64,000 nt of DNA from CAJBVG01 sp943372995 (GTDB taxonomy: Bacteria > Bacteroidota > Bacteroidia > Sphingobacteriales > Sphingobacteriaceae): contig CALSAQ010000005.1 of the NCBI GenBank assembly GCA_943372995.1, positions 1-64,000 of the forward strand, given 5' to 3'. The position numbers were made by a program, and so were the translations under genes. This document shows, in pieces, positions 8,838-17,185 of the stretch. A model generated the notes under the pieces. It ran no database searches and had not been told where the DNA came from. It was given only the letters and a program-made list of their open reading frames with translations. Every line of letters begins with the position of its first letter. Within the stretch, counting starts at the first letter, position 1.

Positions 8838-10424
8838 TTAGGTATATTCTTCGTAACATTCTAATATTTCCTTTGTCAACTTTGAATATTTTGATTTATT
8901 AATACTCTCATCATTTAGATTAGACAAAAGAAGCATGTGCAATTTTATAAAAATATCTGTGTATTTAACACCTTTAAATAGTGGATATGACTTGTTTATA
9001 ATTACTTTATTACCCTCCATTTTACAAGCTGGAAAAAAATCCTTTTTATAATCCCATGTAGATACTTTTACATTATATTTTTTATCTCTAAATAATATAG
9101 ATTTTGATATTTTTTCTTGTGATTTTGAATCTTTATATTCTGATGCCGATTCTGATGACAATGAAGAAATGAGTGACATTTGTCTTTTTACAACTGGCTC
9201 TTCTTCCAAATATTCTAATCTTTTAATTTTAGTCTCACTTTGCTCCCTACTATATTCGCTTTCTTTTTCGAGTTGGGTTGAATGATGTGCAAGTCTTGAT
9301 ATTATAAATTCTTGTAGACTAACAAGATCTTGATCATAATAAAAATCTGTTCGTGATACATTTATCAAATCGTTTAATCCCTCAACTATTAAGACTTCTC
9401 CCGTTAACCATTGGAGCCTTGACCTTGCACCTTTAACCTCCGTTCCAAGTCCGTAAGCAGTTCTTTCTCCAACACCAACATTTAAATTTCTTCTCTTAAG
9501 AGCCCTTGCTTCAATTGGTCTAACGGCTTTTTTATCCGTTAAAATAAAATATTGAAATTTAATTTTTCCAATTGTATATAACTCATTTTTTATCTCTAAT
9601 TCTCTATTTTTTTTCCCAGGGTTAAATTTTAAAGAATCACCATTAATTTCAAGTAATGTACTTCCATAAAGTCGCCTTAGCAATTGACTATTGTTTAAAA
9701 AAACCTTAAAAGAAAGATTTGGTGAATATTTAGAAGTTAATATATTAAATCTTTGATCTTCATACTCTAAGGGCAAATCTTCTTCTAGTCTCCATTTAAT
9801 TTTTTCCAATCCTTCTAATGAGCGAATAGAATGTCTTAAGTTTTCATCTCGTTCAGATTCAAAAAAGAAAAAATTTGCTAAATCAGTAAATCCAGTAACA
9901 ACTATTCGAGTAAAACTTTCATTAATTTTCGATCTATCTATTTTTGAACCACCTTCAATAGGAATTTCACTTATTTCTACCAACTGTCCAGATGAAAAAT
10001 ATTTATAACAAGGAATACTTGCATACATTGTTCTATCGGAGTTTTTCTTCTTCGACTCAATTCTGTAATTTCTGAAATAGGGAAAAACAGAAAGAAATCC
10101 AACCCCGAATTTTCCTACCATTTGTCTATTTGATGCAGTATTTGATTTATCTTTTTCTCTTTTAGCACCCGCAATTCTTAGAAAGAAATCAAACTCTTCC
10201 TCTGTCATTCCTTTTCCGTTATCTTCAATAATTATTTCCTCTTTCCGTATATCTATAGTTATACGTACCTCGCTTGCATCGGCATCATAACTATTTGTTA
10301 TAATTTCTTTTATAGATGCAGGAAAATTATCATACGTAGATTCACTAAGAATTTTCACAATTCTTTTATCAACTGTAATGCTTTTAGGCCATACGTTTGT
10401 TTTTGAAGCCACTTTATATCCCAA
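8838..10424 (-). CDS. GHKL (HSP90/MutL/MORC-like) ATPase
   Basis: 528 residues. The Bergerat ATP-binding fold is complete: N-box EIITNSYDADA (residues 40-50), G1 box EDNGKGM (67-73) and G2 box GKFGVGFLS (104-112). A middle domain contains RNLNVGVGERTAYG and GEVLIVEGLNDLINVSRTDF, typical of the S5-like domain of bacterial MORC/HSP90-like proteins. A coiled, charged region (about 385-430) and an unrecognised C-terminal domain follow. No nuclease motif is visible. Its start overlaps the methyltransferase gene by 11 bases, so translation is probably coupled. MutL/MORC-like ATPases are known in restriction-modification neighbourhoods; that link supports a defence role here. Confidence 0.85.
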   Translation of the reverse strand: MGYKVASKTNVWPKSITVDKRIVKILSESTYDNFPASIKEIITNSYDADASEVRITIDIRKEEIIIEDNGKGMTEEEFDFFLRIAGAKREKDKSNTASNRQMVGKFGVGFLSVFPYFRNYRIESKKKNSDRTMYASIPCYKYFSSGQLVEISEIPIEGGSKIDRSKINESFTRIVVTGFTDLANFFFFESERDENLRHSIRSLEGLEKIKWRLEEDLPLEYEDQRFNILTSKYSPNLSFKVFLNNSQLLRRLYGSTLLEINGDSLKFNPGKKNRELEIKNELYTIGKIKFQYFILTDKKAVRPIEARALKRRNLNVGVGERTAYGLGTEVKGARSRLQWLTGEVLIVEGLNDLINVSRTDFYYDQDLVSLQEFIISRLAHHSTQLEKESEYSREQSETKIKRLEYLEEEPVVKRQMSLISSLSSESASEYKDSKSQEKISKSILFRDKKYNVKVSTWDYKKDFFPACKMEGNKVIINKSYPLFKGVKYTDIFIKLHMLLLSNLNDESINKSKYSKLTKEILECYEEYT

Positions 10425-11517
10425 TAATTAATACTTCTCTATTATTTTTTGCATCTCCATTTTGATGATTAAGAGCATATTTATAATGTAAACTATGCGT
10501 TTTAACCCTTTTTTTGAACTTTTTGAGTAATTTAGTAATGAAATCAATTGATGGTTCTCCACCTTTTTTATAAGATAAAACTATTGTACTATCTCTAAAC
10601 TTCTCAAATAAATTCTCAAATGACTCCCTAATCTCCGAAATTTTGAAGTCATTTTCAAAAAAATCTCTATTTAAACGTTTATTCTTAGTATTGGGGTCAA
10701 TAAATTCTTCCCAGTTATTGTAATTCGCAATACCTTCTAAGAAATGATAACAATGTAAATAATCTGATGATTCGTGATAATCCTTTTTACTAAAATAAGG
10801 CGGATCTAAGTAAACCAAATCATACCCATATGGATCTATATCGAATACAGATTCATTTATAGATGTGCACTTTTTTTTGTTAAAAAAAACTAAATCATTA
10901 ATTTCATTTGTAAATTGTTGTATATAATGTTCAAATGGCTTTTCCCAAGTTGTTTTGTTTCCAAAATTTCTTTCAACATCATTAATTCTTAAATTGAGAT
11001 TATTTCTATGAAATAAATTAAATGGCCTTTTTATAATACAAGATTGAAAGAGTGCATAATATAAAAGTGATTTCTTATGATCTAGGATTGCCCTTGAATA
11101 TCCTTTAAAATTATTGATATTGGCTATAACAGTATCAAGCCATTTATTTTCTTCATCTAAATAATAGATATTCTTAAAGTTTCTCTCAATTGTATCTCTA
11201 TATTCAACGTCTGGCTGTTTATTGATTACCCAATCGAGATCATTATTTTCAATACGAACTCTGGAGTTTTGAATTAATGCTTTTCCAATTATATAATTAA
11301 AATATAATTTGTCGTTATATGTAACTTCTTTGTTCATTTTTTTGAATAAATAACTTACTGAAGCGCTTCCTCCAAATCCATCTAGTACAGTATTAAATTT
11401 TAGGTCTTTAGTATATCTGTATATCCAAGGAAGAATTTTTCTTTTACTACCTTGATATCGTGTACTTGGAAAATTTTTAAGATTAACACCGACTTCTCTA
11501 TCTATAATTTTTTTCAC
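10414..11517 (-). CDS. DNA adenine-N6 methyltransferase, D12 class
   Basis: 367 residues. It carries the D12 (Dam-like) signature: RYQGSKRKILPWI at residues 20-32 (motif X), DGFGGSASVSY at 46-56 (AdoMet-binding motif I) and DPPY at 238-241 (catalytic motif IV, followed by FSKKDYHES). The protein would transfer a methyl group to adenine N6 in DNA; the target sequence cannot be read from the gene. It is the first gene of a compact operon with the GHKL and AAA ATPases (11-base overlap, then 18-base gap). No restriction endonuclease is adjacent, so it may mark host DNA for a nuclease-free or unknown effector, or be an orphan in a conflict cluster. Confidence 0.88.
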   Translation of the reverse strand: MKKIIDREVGVNLKNFPSTRYQGSKRKILPWIYRYTKDLKFNTVLDGFGGSASVSYLFKKMNKEVTYNDKLYFNYIIGKALIQNSRVRIENNDLDWVINKQPDVEYRDTIERNFKNIYYLDEENKWLDTVIANINNFKGYSRAILDHKKSLLYYALFQSCIIKRPFNLFHRNNLNLRINDVERNFGNKTTWEKPFEHYIQQFTNEINDLVFFNKKKCTSINESVFDIDPYGYDLVYLDPPYFSKKDYHESSDYLHCYHFLEGIANYNNWEEFIDPNTKNKRLNRDFFENDFKISEIRESFENLFEKFRDSTIVLSYKKGGEPSIDFITKLLKKFKKRVKTHSLHYKYALNHQNGDAKNNREVLIIGI

Positions 11518-11663
11518 TGGTTGCTTCTAATATTAACTCTCCAAAGATATCAAATTTAGCTATGAAAATAGTTTTATTTATATCACTGATAATCAACGTT
11601 TAATGCAATTTTCAGGTTTTAGAGATTTTTATATATCAATTATGCACTAAAAAAAATATCCAA

Positions 11664-12365
11664 CTACTTACTCTCTACTTTTAAAGAACTAGTAGTATTT
11701 ATTTTCCACAACTCATAATTAAGATTATAAAACGATTTAAAAACTAAACATCCATTTGAGATAGTTTGATCAATTTCATTTTCAGGAGCCCATACGACTT
11801 TTAGAGTCCCAATAATAACATCATCATATTGTTCAACAGTCCCAATAATATAATTTCTAAGTATTCTAAATATGTTGCTTTTCTTGTTATTAAAAAGTTT
11901 TGAATATGTTTTATCTTCTAATGGATAAGTTTCATTCTCTAAATACTCAAATTTGCCTAGGTTTTCTAGATTTAAAATTTCAGAATAAAAACTATCATCC
12001 ATGTATCTAATGTTATTACTATATTTCAAGTAAGTAGTTAGATAGATTCCCTTATCATCAACACCAAGTCTATAGTCTGTATCATTTTTTTTAGATTTTA
12101 TTATTATCTCTAATCCCTCTGTATGAAGATACATTTCACTGGTGTCGAATGTGTCTTTAAAATTACCATATCTAAAAAATAACTGAGAAATATGATTCAA
12201 AACATTAGCTGTATTCATCGTTATATCATAGCGTTCTTCTGCCGTATGATTACTAGATATGTCATAGATATCTCTATGATTATTTAATATTTCAACCCAT
12301 TCATAAAACTGTGATTCAGATTGTTCAATTATATCAATTAACTTTTTATTTGATTTAAACGCCAT
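11664..12365 (-). CDS. Hypothetical protein upstream of the methyltransferase operon
   Basis: 233 residues, no recognised domain, no signal peptide or membrane helix. The N-terminal third is helical (LIDIIEQSESQFYEWVEILNNHR); the rest is mixed strand/helix with many Asn, Tyr and Asp. It lies 146 bases upstream of the methyltransferase on the same strand, so it could be read with that operon or be independent. The 381 bases upstream (12366-12746) are very AT-rich and hold no convincing gene, only the terminator at 12707-12737. Confidence 0.5.
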   Translation of the reverse strand: MAFKSNKKLIDIIEQSESQFYEWVEILNNHRDIYDISSNHTAEERYDITMNTANVLNHISQLFFRYGNFKDTFDTSEMYLHTEGLEIIIKSKKNDTDYRLGVDDKGIYLTTYLKYSNNIRYMDDSFYSEILNLENLGKFEYLENETYPLEDKTYSKLFNNKKSNIFRILRNYIIGTVEQYDDVIIGTLKVVWAPENEIDQTISNGCLVFKSFYNLNYELWKINTTSSLKVESK

Positions 12366-12706
12366 CTTTAATATTAATAATTATCAATATAATCTTAAAT
12401 CTGAATATATATCAACAAATAAGATATATATCAAGATTGAGAAAATTAAAAACTAAACCAATTAATATCATTGCTTTAAAATAATTCGGAACATTAACTA
12501 TATTTCCAACCAAAGAATCATATGTGAAAAAATAAGCATGCCAGCCTAAAATACAACAACAACAACTCTAACTAAAAAAATATATTCTTTTATAAATTCT
12601 TGTTAATTTATTATTATAAGTACTAATAAATTTAATTAGAATCATAATAAAAGTAAGTAAATTAATATTTGCAAAAAACCTAAGTAAGGTATACAGCACT
12701 AAAAAT

Positions 12707-12737
12707 AAACAGGGGATCTAAAATTAAACCCCTGTTT
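12707..12737 (-). terminator. Intrinsic terminator of the 94-residue gene
   Basis: Inverted repeat aaacagggg (12707-12715) and cccctgttt (12729-12737) with a 13-base loop. On the minus strand it is followed by tattttta. It lies 9 bases beyond the stop of the gene at 12747. Confidence 0.7.
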
Positions 12738-12746
12738 TCAAATTTC

Positions 12747-13031
12747 TCATTCATTGATTTCTAAAAAGCTAATCTGGTATTTTCCATCCAAATTTTCGGT
12801 AATCCAGTTTATACATTGAACAAATGCATCTAATTCAGAATTAGATGTAAATTGTTGCAACTCAAAATGAATACTAACACCTTCTGAACTTGTCCATTTT
12901 CCTTTTTTAGAATAATGTAAAAATCCGGCATGAAATACCCCATAAATATGAGATGATACGTAAAGCTTAAAAGCTCCTTGAACATGATTTACCTTGTAAA
13001 CCTTTGTCCAAATTATATTGTTATTTACCAT
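12747..13031 (-). CDS. Small hypothetical protein
   Basis: 94 residues, not recognised. It is rich in aromatic strands (AFKLYVSSHIYGVFHAGFLHY), followed by a helix (ELDAFVQCINWITENL), and looks like a compact soluble alpha/beta protein. A clear intrinsic terminator follows its stop, which supports a genuine transcription unit. Its upstream region (13032-13196) is AT-rich, without an obvious promoter consensus. It belongs to the tRNA-Leu island. Confidence 0.55.
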   Translation of the reverse strand: MVNNNIIWTKVYKVNHVQGAFKLYVSSHIYGVFHAGFLHYSKKGKWTSSEGVSIHFELQQFTSNSELDAFVQCINWITENLDGKYQISFLEINE

Positions 13032-13196
13032 AATGGTTTATTAATAAATATGTCCCAAAAGACATAAACCATATGATTAACCGCTCTTTTTTACTCTATT
13101 AGCGAAAAAATATTATAAATATTTGATATACAGATGAATATTTTTCAACCAATTATCATTTTATGCTAAAAACTAATATTAATTGAATAAAATATT

Positions 13197-13270
13197 AAAA
13201 CGCAAAAAGCCTCCGATGTCTCAGAGGCTTTTCATTTAAGTGCGCAATTCGCGACAATTCTCAAACCTTT
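13197..13270. repeat. Internal hairpin plus decayed tRNA-end-like sequence
   Basis: The hairpin aaaagcctc/gaggctttt (13205-13232) is followed by gtgcg and a degenerate gcgacaattctcaaacc, which resembles the T-arm side of the tRNA-Leu 3' end. The lead-in aaaacgcaaaaa and hairpin recur at 15004-15050. It may be an old junction inside the island. Confidence 0.45.
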
Positions 13271-13305
13271 TTACCCTTTTGAAGTGTCACAAACAGAGAA
13301 TCCAC

Positions 13306-13452
13306 TCAATCTTTATTAAGATTTAAAGAAAGTTGTGGAGTTTCTTCTTCAGACCGATCTATGCTAACACCAACACTTAATACAAAGCGAGTGTATTGAT
13401 CAATGCTCCAGATAAACTCATCTATATCATTATAAATCAAACCTTTGTACAT
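13306..13452 (-). CDS. Possible 48-residue ORF
   Basis: A short reading frame (MYKGLIYNDIDEFIWSIDQY ... LSLNLNKD) lies between the repeat at 13.2 kb and the membrane protein gene. The composition is protein-like, with no clear family. It may be a small accessory gene or the remnant of a longer one; coding status is uncertain. Confidence 0.3.
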   Translation of the reverse strand: MYKGLIYNDIDEFIWSIDQYTRFVLSVGVSIDRSEEETPQLSLNLNKD

Positions 13453-13512
13453 AGTGCATGCTACAGCTAATATATATTAAATTGTGAAGTACATATTATA
13501 ATGTGGCAATAA

Positions 13513-14541
13513 TTAAACAAACTGTTTAATTTGATTATTATAAATTTCATCTGTAATGTTAATTTCAAACTCAACAATATGCTGCTGGAATATCTGCTTT
13601 GTAAATTCATCTTGAAATTTAAAAATACCTTCCTCTTCATTTTCTCTATAGGAAATTTGTTTTGATATCAACTCCTCTAAATTGAAACTCAAAATATTAA
13701 TTGGATTGTCTCCAAAGTAAAGAAGTAAGTTCGTGAATCTTGGGTATTCATTGTCATTTGTTCTTTCCGAAATAAAAAACCGTGCTTTGATATTTATTCT
13801 AGAACGAAGCAAATCACTTACTCCAAAAACTTTCATTTGTGATGTTGACAAAACCCAATGTTGGGAAAAAATATCTTGATAAAATATGTTATCATAAATT
13901 CGTACCTCATTTATCCTACCCACTCCATGAGCTGTTTCATACTCAGTCTTAAGAATAATATCAGGTTTCCCATCAGCTTCTTTTGTATAGATTTCAATGT
14001 AAATGCTACTTGGCAATTTAAGCAACTTTCGGTTCTCAATTAAACTGTCTATTGACTCTTTGTCATCAATAGTACACCTAATATTTTTAGGCGATTCTTC
14101 TTCAAAGTTGAATTGGGGTCCACCTATTCTAGCGGTTCCAATAAATTTTAAAATATCGGAATTCACATCTGATAGAATGGCAACCGAATTGGCTACTGCT
14201 TCTTCAATTTCATTTGTTTTAGCAATATTCTTCAATGTGTAAAATAATCGAAAAGGTATAAGTGCAGAATTTGAACTTATGATATTTCTTTGAATTTCAG
14301 CTAATGTTTTTTTTCGTTCATTTTCCTTTATATCTTCTAATCTCAATTCTTCATTTTCACTTTTAAATTCCAAAATTTCGGTTATTATAGTCGTAATTCC
14401 AGAAATAACCGCAAATATCAAAGCTATAAACCCAAAAGTCGTTAAATGCCTATCAGTATCCTTAAAGTCAAAAAGTATTCCGACAACAGCAGAGATTGTC
14501 AATATTATTACAGAGAGTATTTTTATGCTTCGTATCTTCAT
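13513..14541 (-). CDS. Hypothetical membrane protein, two N-terminal helices
   Basis: 342 residues. Two hydrophobic helices near residues 7-24 and 34-53 are joined by a short polar loop. A charged, coiled-coil-like stretch follows (ILEFKSENEELRLEDIKENE), then a soluble domain of about 250 residues with strand-rich composition, presumably cytoplasmic. No known family is recognised. Short-TM plus cytosolic sensor designs occur in bacterial conflict systems, but here that is only a suggestion. It is the island gene nearest the tRNA-Leu end and appears monocistronic. Confidence 0.6.
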   Translation of the reverse strand: MKIRSIKILSVIILTISAVVGILFDFKDTDRHLTTFGFIALIFAVISGITTIITEILEFKSENEELRLEDIKENERKKTLAEIQRNIISSNSALIPFRLFYTLKNIAKTNEIEEAVANSVAILSDVNSDILKFIGTARIGGPQFNFEEESPKNIRCTIDDKESIDSLIENRKLLKLPSSIYIEIYTKEADGKPDIILKTEYETAHGVGRINEVRIYDNIFYQDIFSQHWVLSTSQMKVFGVSDLLRSRINIKARFFISERTNDNEYPRFTNLLLYFGDNPINILSFNLEELISKQISYRENEEEGIFKFQDEFTKQIFQQHIVEFEINITDEIYNNQIKQFV

Positions 14542-15003
14542 TATTATTACAACTCAGTCATCAATATAAGTAATAAAGATATTAGTTACAAAAAAAAATA
14601 GTACGAATTTGATCTGACTTTCATTTCTCTTATTTTCTAATTTAGAGATCAGGTTTAAATAAAATTATTTTTAAACCACATTTATGATTATCGAGAATAA
14701 AATATTTAACCAAAAAAATATTACTAAATCTCAGTTTGACCATTGTAATGAATAATCTGTTTTATTTATAAATGCACGAACTTCATAGTAGGAGTTTCCA
14801 TGGTTAACATATTGTTTTCTATTGGTTTAAACACTACCAAGAAACCATGCTCTTGGTAGTGTTGCTTTAATGTCGCTGGCTCTTTATCAAAAATAAAACA
14901 ACATGGAAAAACGAGTATAAAGTAGACTATCCAAATATTATTAATTGATTTGATATGATTTAAGCATATGTTTAAACATAAATACACACCATTCTGATTT
15001 CTT
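14542..15003. other. Gene-poor AT-rich stretch with possible gene relic
   Basis: No convincing gene. A minus-strand frame ending at 14766 has a protein-like tail (HGFLVVFKPIENNMLTMETP), but its upstream half runs into a terminator hairpin, so it is at best a 3' gene remnant (about 14766-14900). A perfect 12-bp inverted repeat with a 10-base loop (14830-14863, core acactaccaag) lies inside the relic. Confidence 0.35.
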
Positions 15004-15012
15004 AAAACGCAA

Positions 15013-15040
15013 AAAAGCCTATGATTTCTCAAAGGCTTTT
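15013..15040. terminator. Terminator-like hairpin, second copy of the 13.2 kb element
   Basis: Arms aaaagcct and aggctttt around a 12-base loop. With the lead-in aaaacgcaaaaa it matches the element at 13197-13232. It is followed by a tRNA-end copy (tgcggaataaggga) at 15049. Confidence 0.5.
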
Positions 15041-15048
15041 CGTTCATA

Positions 15049-15277
15049 TGCGGAATAAGGGACCTCCCGAAATCGCTTCGCTCTTCGGGATAAACTTCTC
15101 GTCTAAGAAATTCTTTGCAAAAAAGAAAAAGCTGTTCGTATGAACAGCTTTTTCTTAATCATGTGCGGAAGAAGGGACTTCCCGAAATCGCTTCGCTCCT
15201 CGGGATAAACTTCTCGTCTAAACAATTCTTTGTAAACAAAAAAAGCTGTTCGAATGAACAGCTTTTCTTTAATCATG
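15049..15277. repeat. Two tandem ~115-bp copies of tRNA-Leu 3' end plus terminator
   Basis: Copy A (15049-15163) and copy B (15164-15277) each start with tgcgga(a/t)(g/t)aagggac, as in the intact tRNA 3' end. Each continues with cttcgctc(t/c)tcgggataaac and ends with a gctgttcg(t/a)atgaacagc hairpin (15126-15153; 15241-15266) and aatcatg. The intact tRNA begins at 15278 as the third unit. The second hairpin is the tRNA's own terminator on the minus strand. Confidence 0.8.
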
Positions 15278-15359
15278 TGCGGAAGAAGGGACTCGAACCC
15301 CCACGCCGTGAAGCGCCAGATCCTAAGTCTGGTGCGGCTACCAATTACGCCACTTCCGC
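15278..15359 (-). tRNA. tRNA-Leu(TAG)
   Basis: The minus-strand sequence folds into a complete cloverleaf of 82 nt. It has acceptor GCGGAAG/CTTCCGC with discriminator A, anticodon stem CCAGA/TCTGG with loop CTTAGGA (anticodon TAG), a long variable arm (class II tRNA) and T-arm GGGGGTTCGAGTCCC-like. CCA is not encoded. The 3' end is the apparent integration target of the island to its left. Confidence 0.93.
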
Positions 15360-15463
15360 GTACCTTTTCTATCTTTAGGAAACCTAAGTATAGATTGGGA
15401 TTGCAAAGGTAAGTTTATTTGAAGAAAAATTAAAATTAATTTCACTTTGTAAGCGTCTGAACG

Positions 15464-16261
15464 CTAATCTTTTAAAAAATCCTGAAAATAAGCAGCACTA
15501 TGTAATAACCTAGAGCCATACCACGAAAATAGCTCTCCATCTACCAGCTGTATTTTAGCCAATGGACAGATTTCTTGTAATTCCTGGATGTGCTTATCTG
15601 TAAATGGATAGGGTTCTGACGACAAGAAAATACGGTCGGGAGATAATTCCTTTAACTGTTCTTTCTCGATATTAGGGTAACGTTCTCCATTAGGCAGCTC
15701 AACACTAATATTATTAAAACCTAATTCTTGCTCTAATAAAAAATTGATAAATGTATTGCGCCCTGCCAACATGTATGGTTTTCTCCAGATAAAATAAGCT
15801 ACCCTTTCTTTTATTGGAAGACGGTTCGATCTTAATTGCAAAAAGGTGGCTTTAATTTGACTAGTAATTTGCTCACTTTCCTCCTTTTTATTAAACAATC
15901 GTCCTAAATCGTTCATCATATCGAGCGCATCTTCTAGTGTGTAAATATCACTAATCCATACTGGCACATGCTTCTGCAACTCTTCTATTTGCGATTTTTC
16001 ATTTTCCTCTTTATTTGCAATAATAATATCCGGTTTTAAGGATAGTATTTTCTCGATGTTCAGGTTCTTTGTTCCTCCTACACTCTCCTTTTGTTTTACC
16101 TTATCGGCTGGGTGTATACAGAATTTAGTGATTCCCACTATATCATCTTCTAAGCCTATACTAAAAAGAAATTCGGTTTGAGAGGGTACAACACTCACGA
16201 TACGTTTAGGAATACTCCTCAACTCATACCTATTGCCTAGCTGATCTGTTGTTATGTACAT
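15464..16261 (-). CDS. BtuF-like substrate-binding protein (cobalamin/metal chelate)
   Basis: 265 residues with the periplasmic-binding (BtuF/FhuD) fold pattern: RIVSVVPSQTEFLFSIGLEDDIVGIT near the N-terminus, LKPDIIIANKEEN in the first lobe, a long central helix and ELSPDRIFLSSEPYPF in the second lobe. No signal peptide or lipobox precedes the domain, which is common for this family in Bacteroidota. It may act in the cytoplasm or be secreted in another way. No ABC permease or ATPase gene is adjacent. The next gene upstream ends 6 bases before its start, so the two form an operon. Confidence 0.75.
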   Translation of the reverse strand: MYITTDQLGNRYELRSIPKRIVSVVPSQTEFLFSIGLEDDIVGITKFCIHPADKVKQKESVGGTKNLNIEKILSLKPDIIIANKEENEKSQIEELQKHVPVWISDIYTLEDALDMMNDLGRLFNKKEESEQITSQIKATFLQLRSNRLPIKERVAYFIWRKPYMLAGRNTFINFLLEQELGFNNISVELPNGERYPNIEKEQLKELSPDRIFLSSEPYPFTDKHIQELQEICPLAKIQLVDGELFSWYGSRLLHSAAYFQDFLKD

Positions 16262-16267
16262 TACTGA

Positions 16268-17113
16268 TTATTCGTACAATACCCCGTTCTTCGTAAACTT
16301 CAAGAGTTTATTCGGATAGGTTAACTCAAAATAATAATTGTAGGTATACTTATCGTCTAATTTCACTTCAACGTTAGCGGTATTATCGGCTTCTACTTTT
16401 ACTGATACCTTGGCATTGTAAATATGCATGGCTCCTATCCCATCTGTCATTTGTGTCTCCAATACTTTTACATTAAATCGTGTAGAATCGTTGAAATTTA
16501 ATGTTCGTAAACATATTGGTAATTGATCTTCTAACAATACATCTTTCGGAAGTACTTTATCTCCAACACCTTCTTTGTCTTTATACGAATCGTATTTCAA
16601 GGTAATTACACTCTTGTTATTAAAACACGATTTATGTGTAATGCCCCATTGATGTTGTGTACTCTCTGTCATTTTATGCAATACTAAAGGGTTCATGCAC
16701 AAAGTAGCTAACTGTGCAGTATAACTAGTGTCGTTAGTAGTGTTTTGCTTTGACATAGAAGCATTTAAAACTTTGTACAAATCCGGACGAGCAGTAGTGC
16801 TGGTTTTCACATTGAACTGATCGTTAAAGGTTTCCTTACGGATAGCAATCGTGATGCTTTCTGTATTGCTTTTGTATACACTTTTCTCTACCCCTACAGA
16901 ATCCCAATACGCATTATTCGCCCATTCTTTATTAAAATTCTTATGGATATCGTTAAAATAAGTCTGACGGTTATCAAACTCCTCTTTTGTTTTACTTTTA
17001 GCGAATTGTAGAGAAAACCATATCGCAAACAACATGGCTACAACACCTAATACAGCTACAATCTTTACCGAATTATCTAATATTCGTTTTGCTTTTTCGT
17101 TTCTTTCCTGCAT
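16268..17113 (-). CDS. Membrane-anchored hypothetical protein
   Basis: 281 residues. One transmembrane helix near residues 14-34 (VKIVAVLGVVAMLFAIWFSL) is preceded by a basic tail, giving an N-in, C-out topology. The remaining ~240 residues are Thr/Asn-rich strands, presumably extracytoplasmic. The family is not recognised. It is the first gene of a two-gene unit with the BtuF-like protein. Its 5' side faces a heptamer repeat array (17138-17179). Confidence 0.6.
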   Translation of the reverse strand: MQERNEKAKRILDNSVKIVAVLGVVAMLFAIWFSLQFAKSKTKEEFDNRQTYFNDIHKNFNKEWANNAYWDSVGVEKSVYKSNTESITIAIRKETFNDQFNVKTSTTARPDLYKVLNASMSKQNTTNDTSYTAQLATLCMNPLVLHKMTESTQHQWGITHKSCFNNKSVITLKYDSYKDKEGVGDKVLPKDVLLEDQLPICLRTLNFNDSTRFNVKVLETQMTDGIGAMHIYNAKVSVKVEADNTANVEVKLDDKYTYNYYFELTYPNKLLKFTKNGVLYE

Positions 17114-17137
17114 GGGGCAAAGATAGGGACTAGAATT

Positions 17138-17179
17138 GAGATTTGAGATATGAGATGTGAGATATGAGATGTGAGATCT
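17138..17179. repeat. Heptamer array, GAGATRT family (6 units)
   Basis: Six 7-bp units in register: gagattt, gagatat, gagatgt, gagatat, gagatgt, gagatct. They occupy most of the 72-base gap between two minus-strand genes. The same family recurs at 31741-31838. Confidence 0.9.
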
Positions 17180-17185
17180 GCTGAG

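Noticed and set aside
10414..11517. Methyltransferase as half of a classical type II restriction-modification pair
   Set aside because: No endonuclease-like gene adjoins it; its partners are two ATPases.
14766..15047. 93-residue minus-strand reading frame as an intact gene
   Set aside because: Its first third is encoded by a terminator hairpin; only the tail looks protein-like, so at most a gene relic.
15115..15378. 87-residue plus-strand reading frame
   Set aside because: It runs through the tandem tRNA-end repeats and the tRNA-Leu gene itself; its protein repeats only because the DNA does (NHVRKKG twice).
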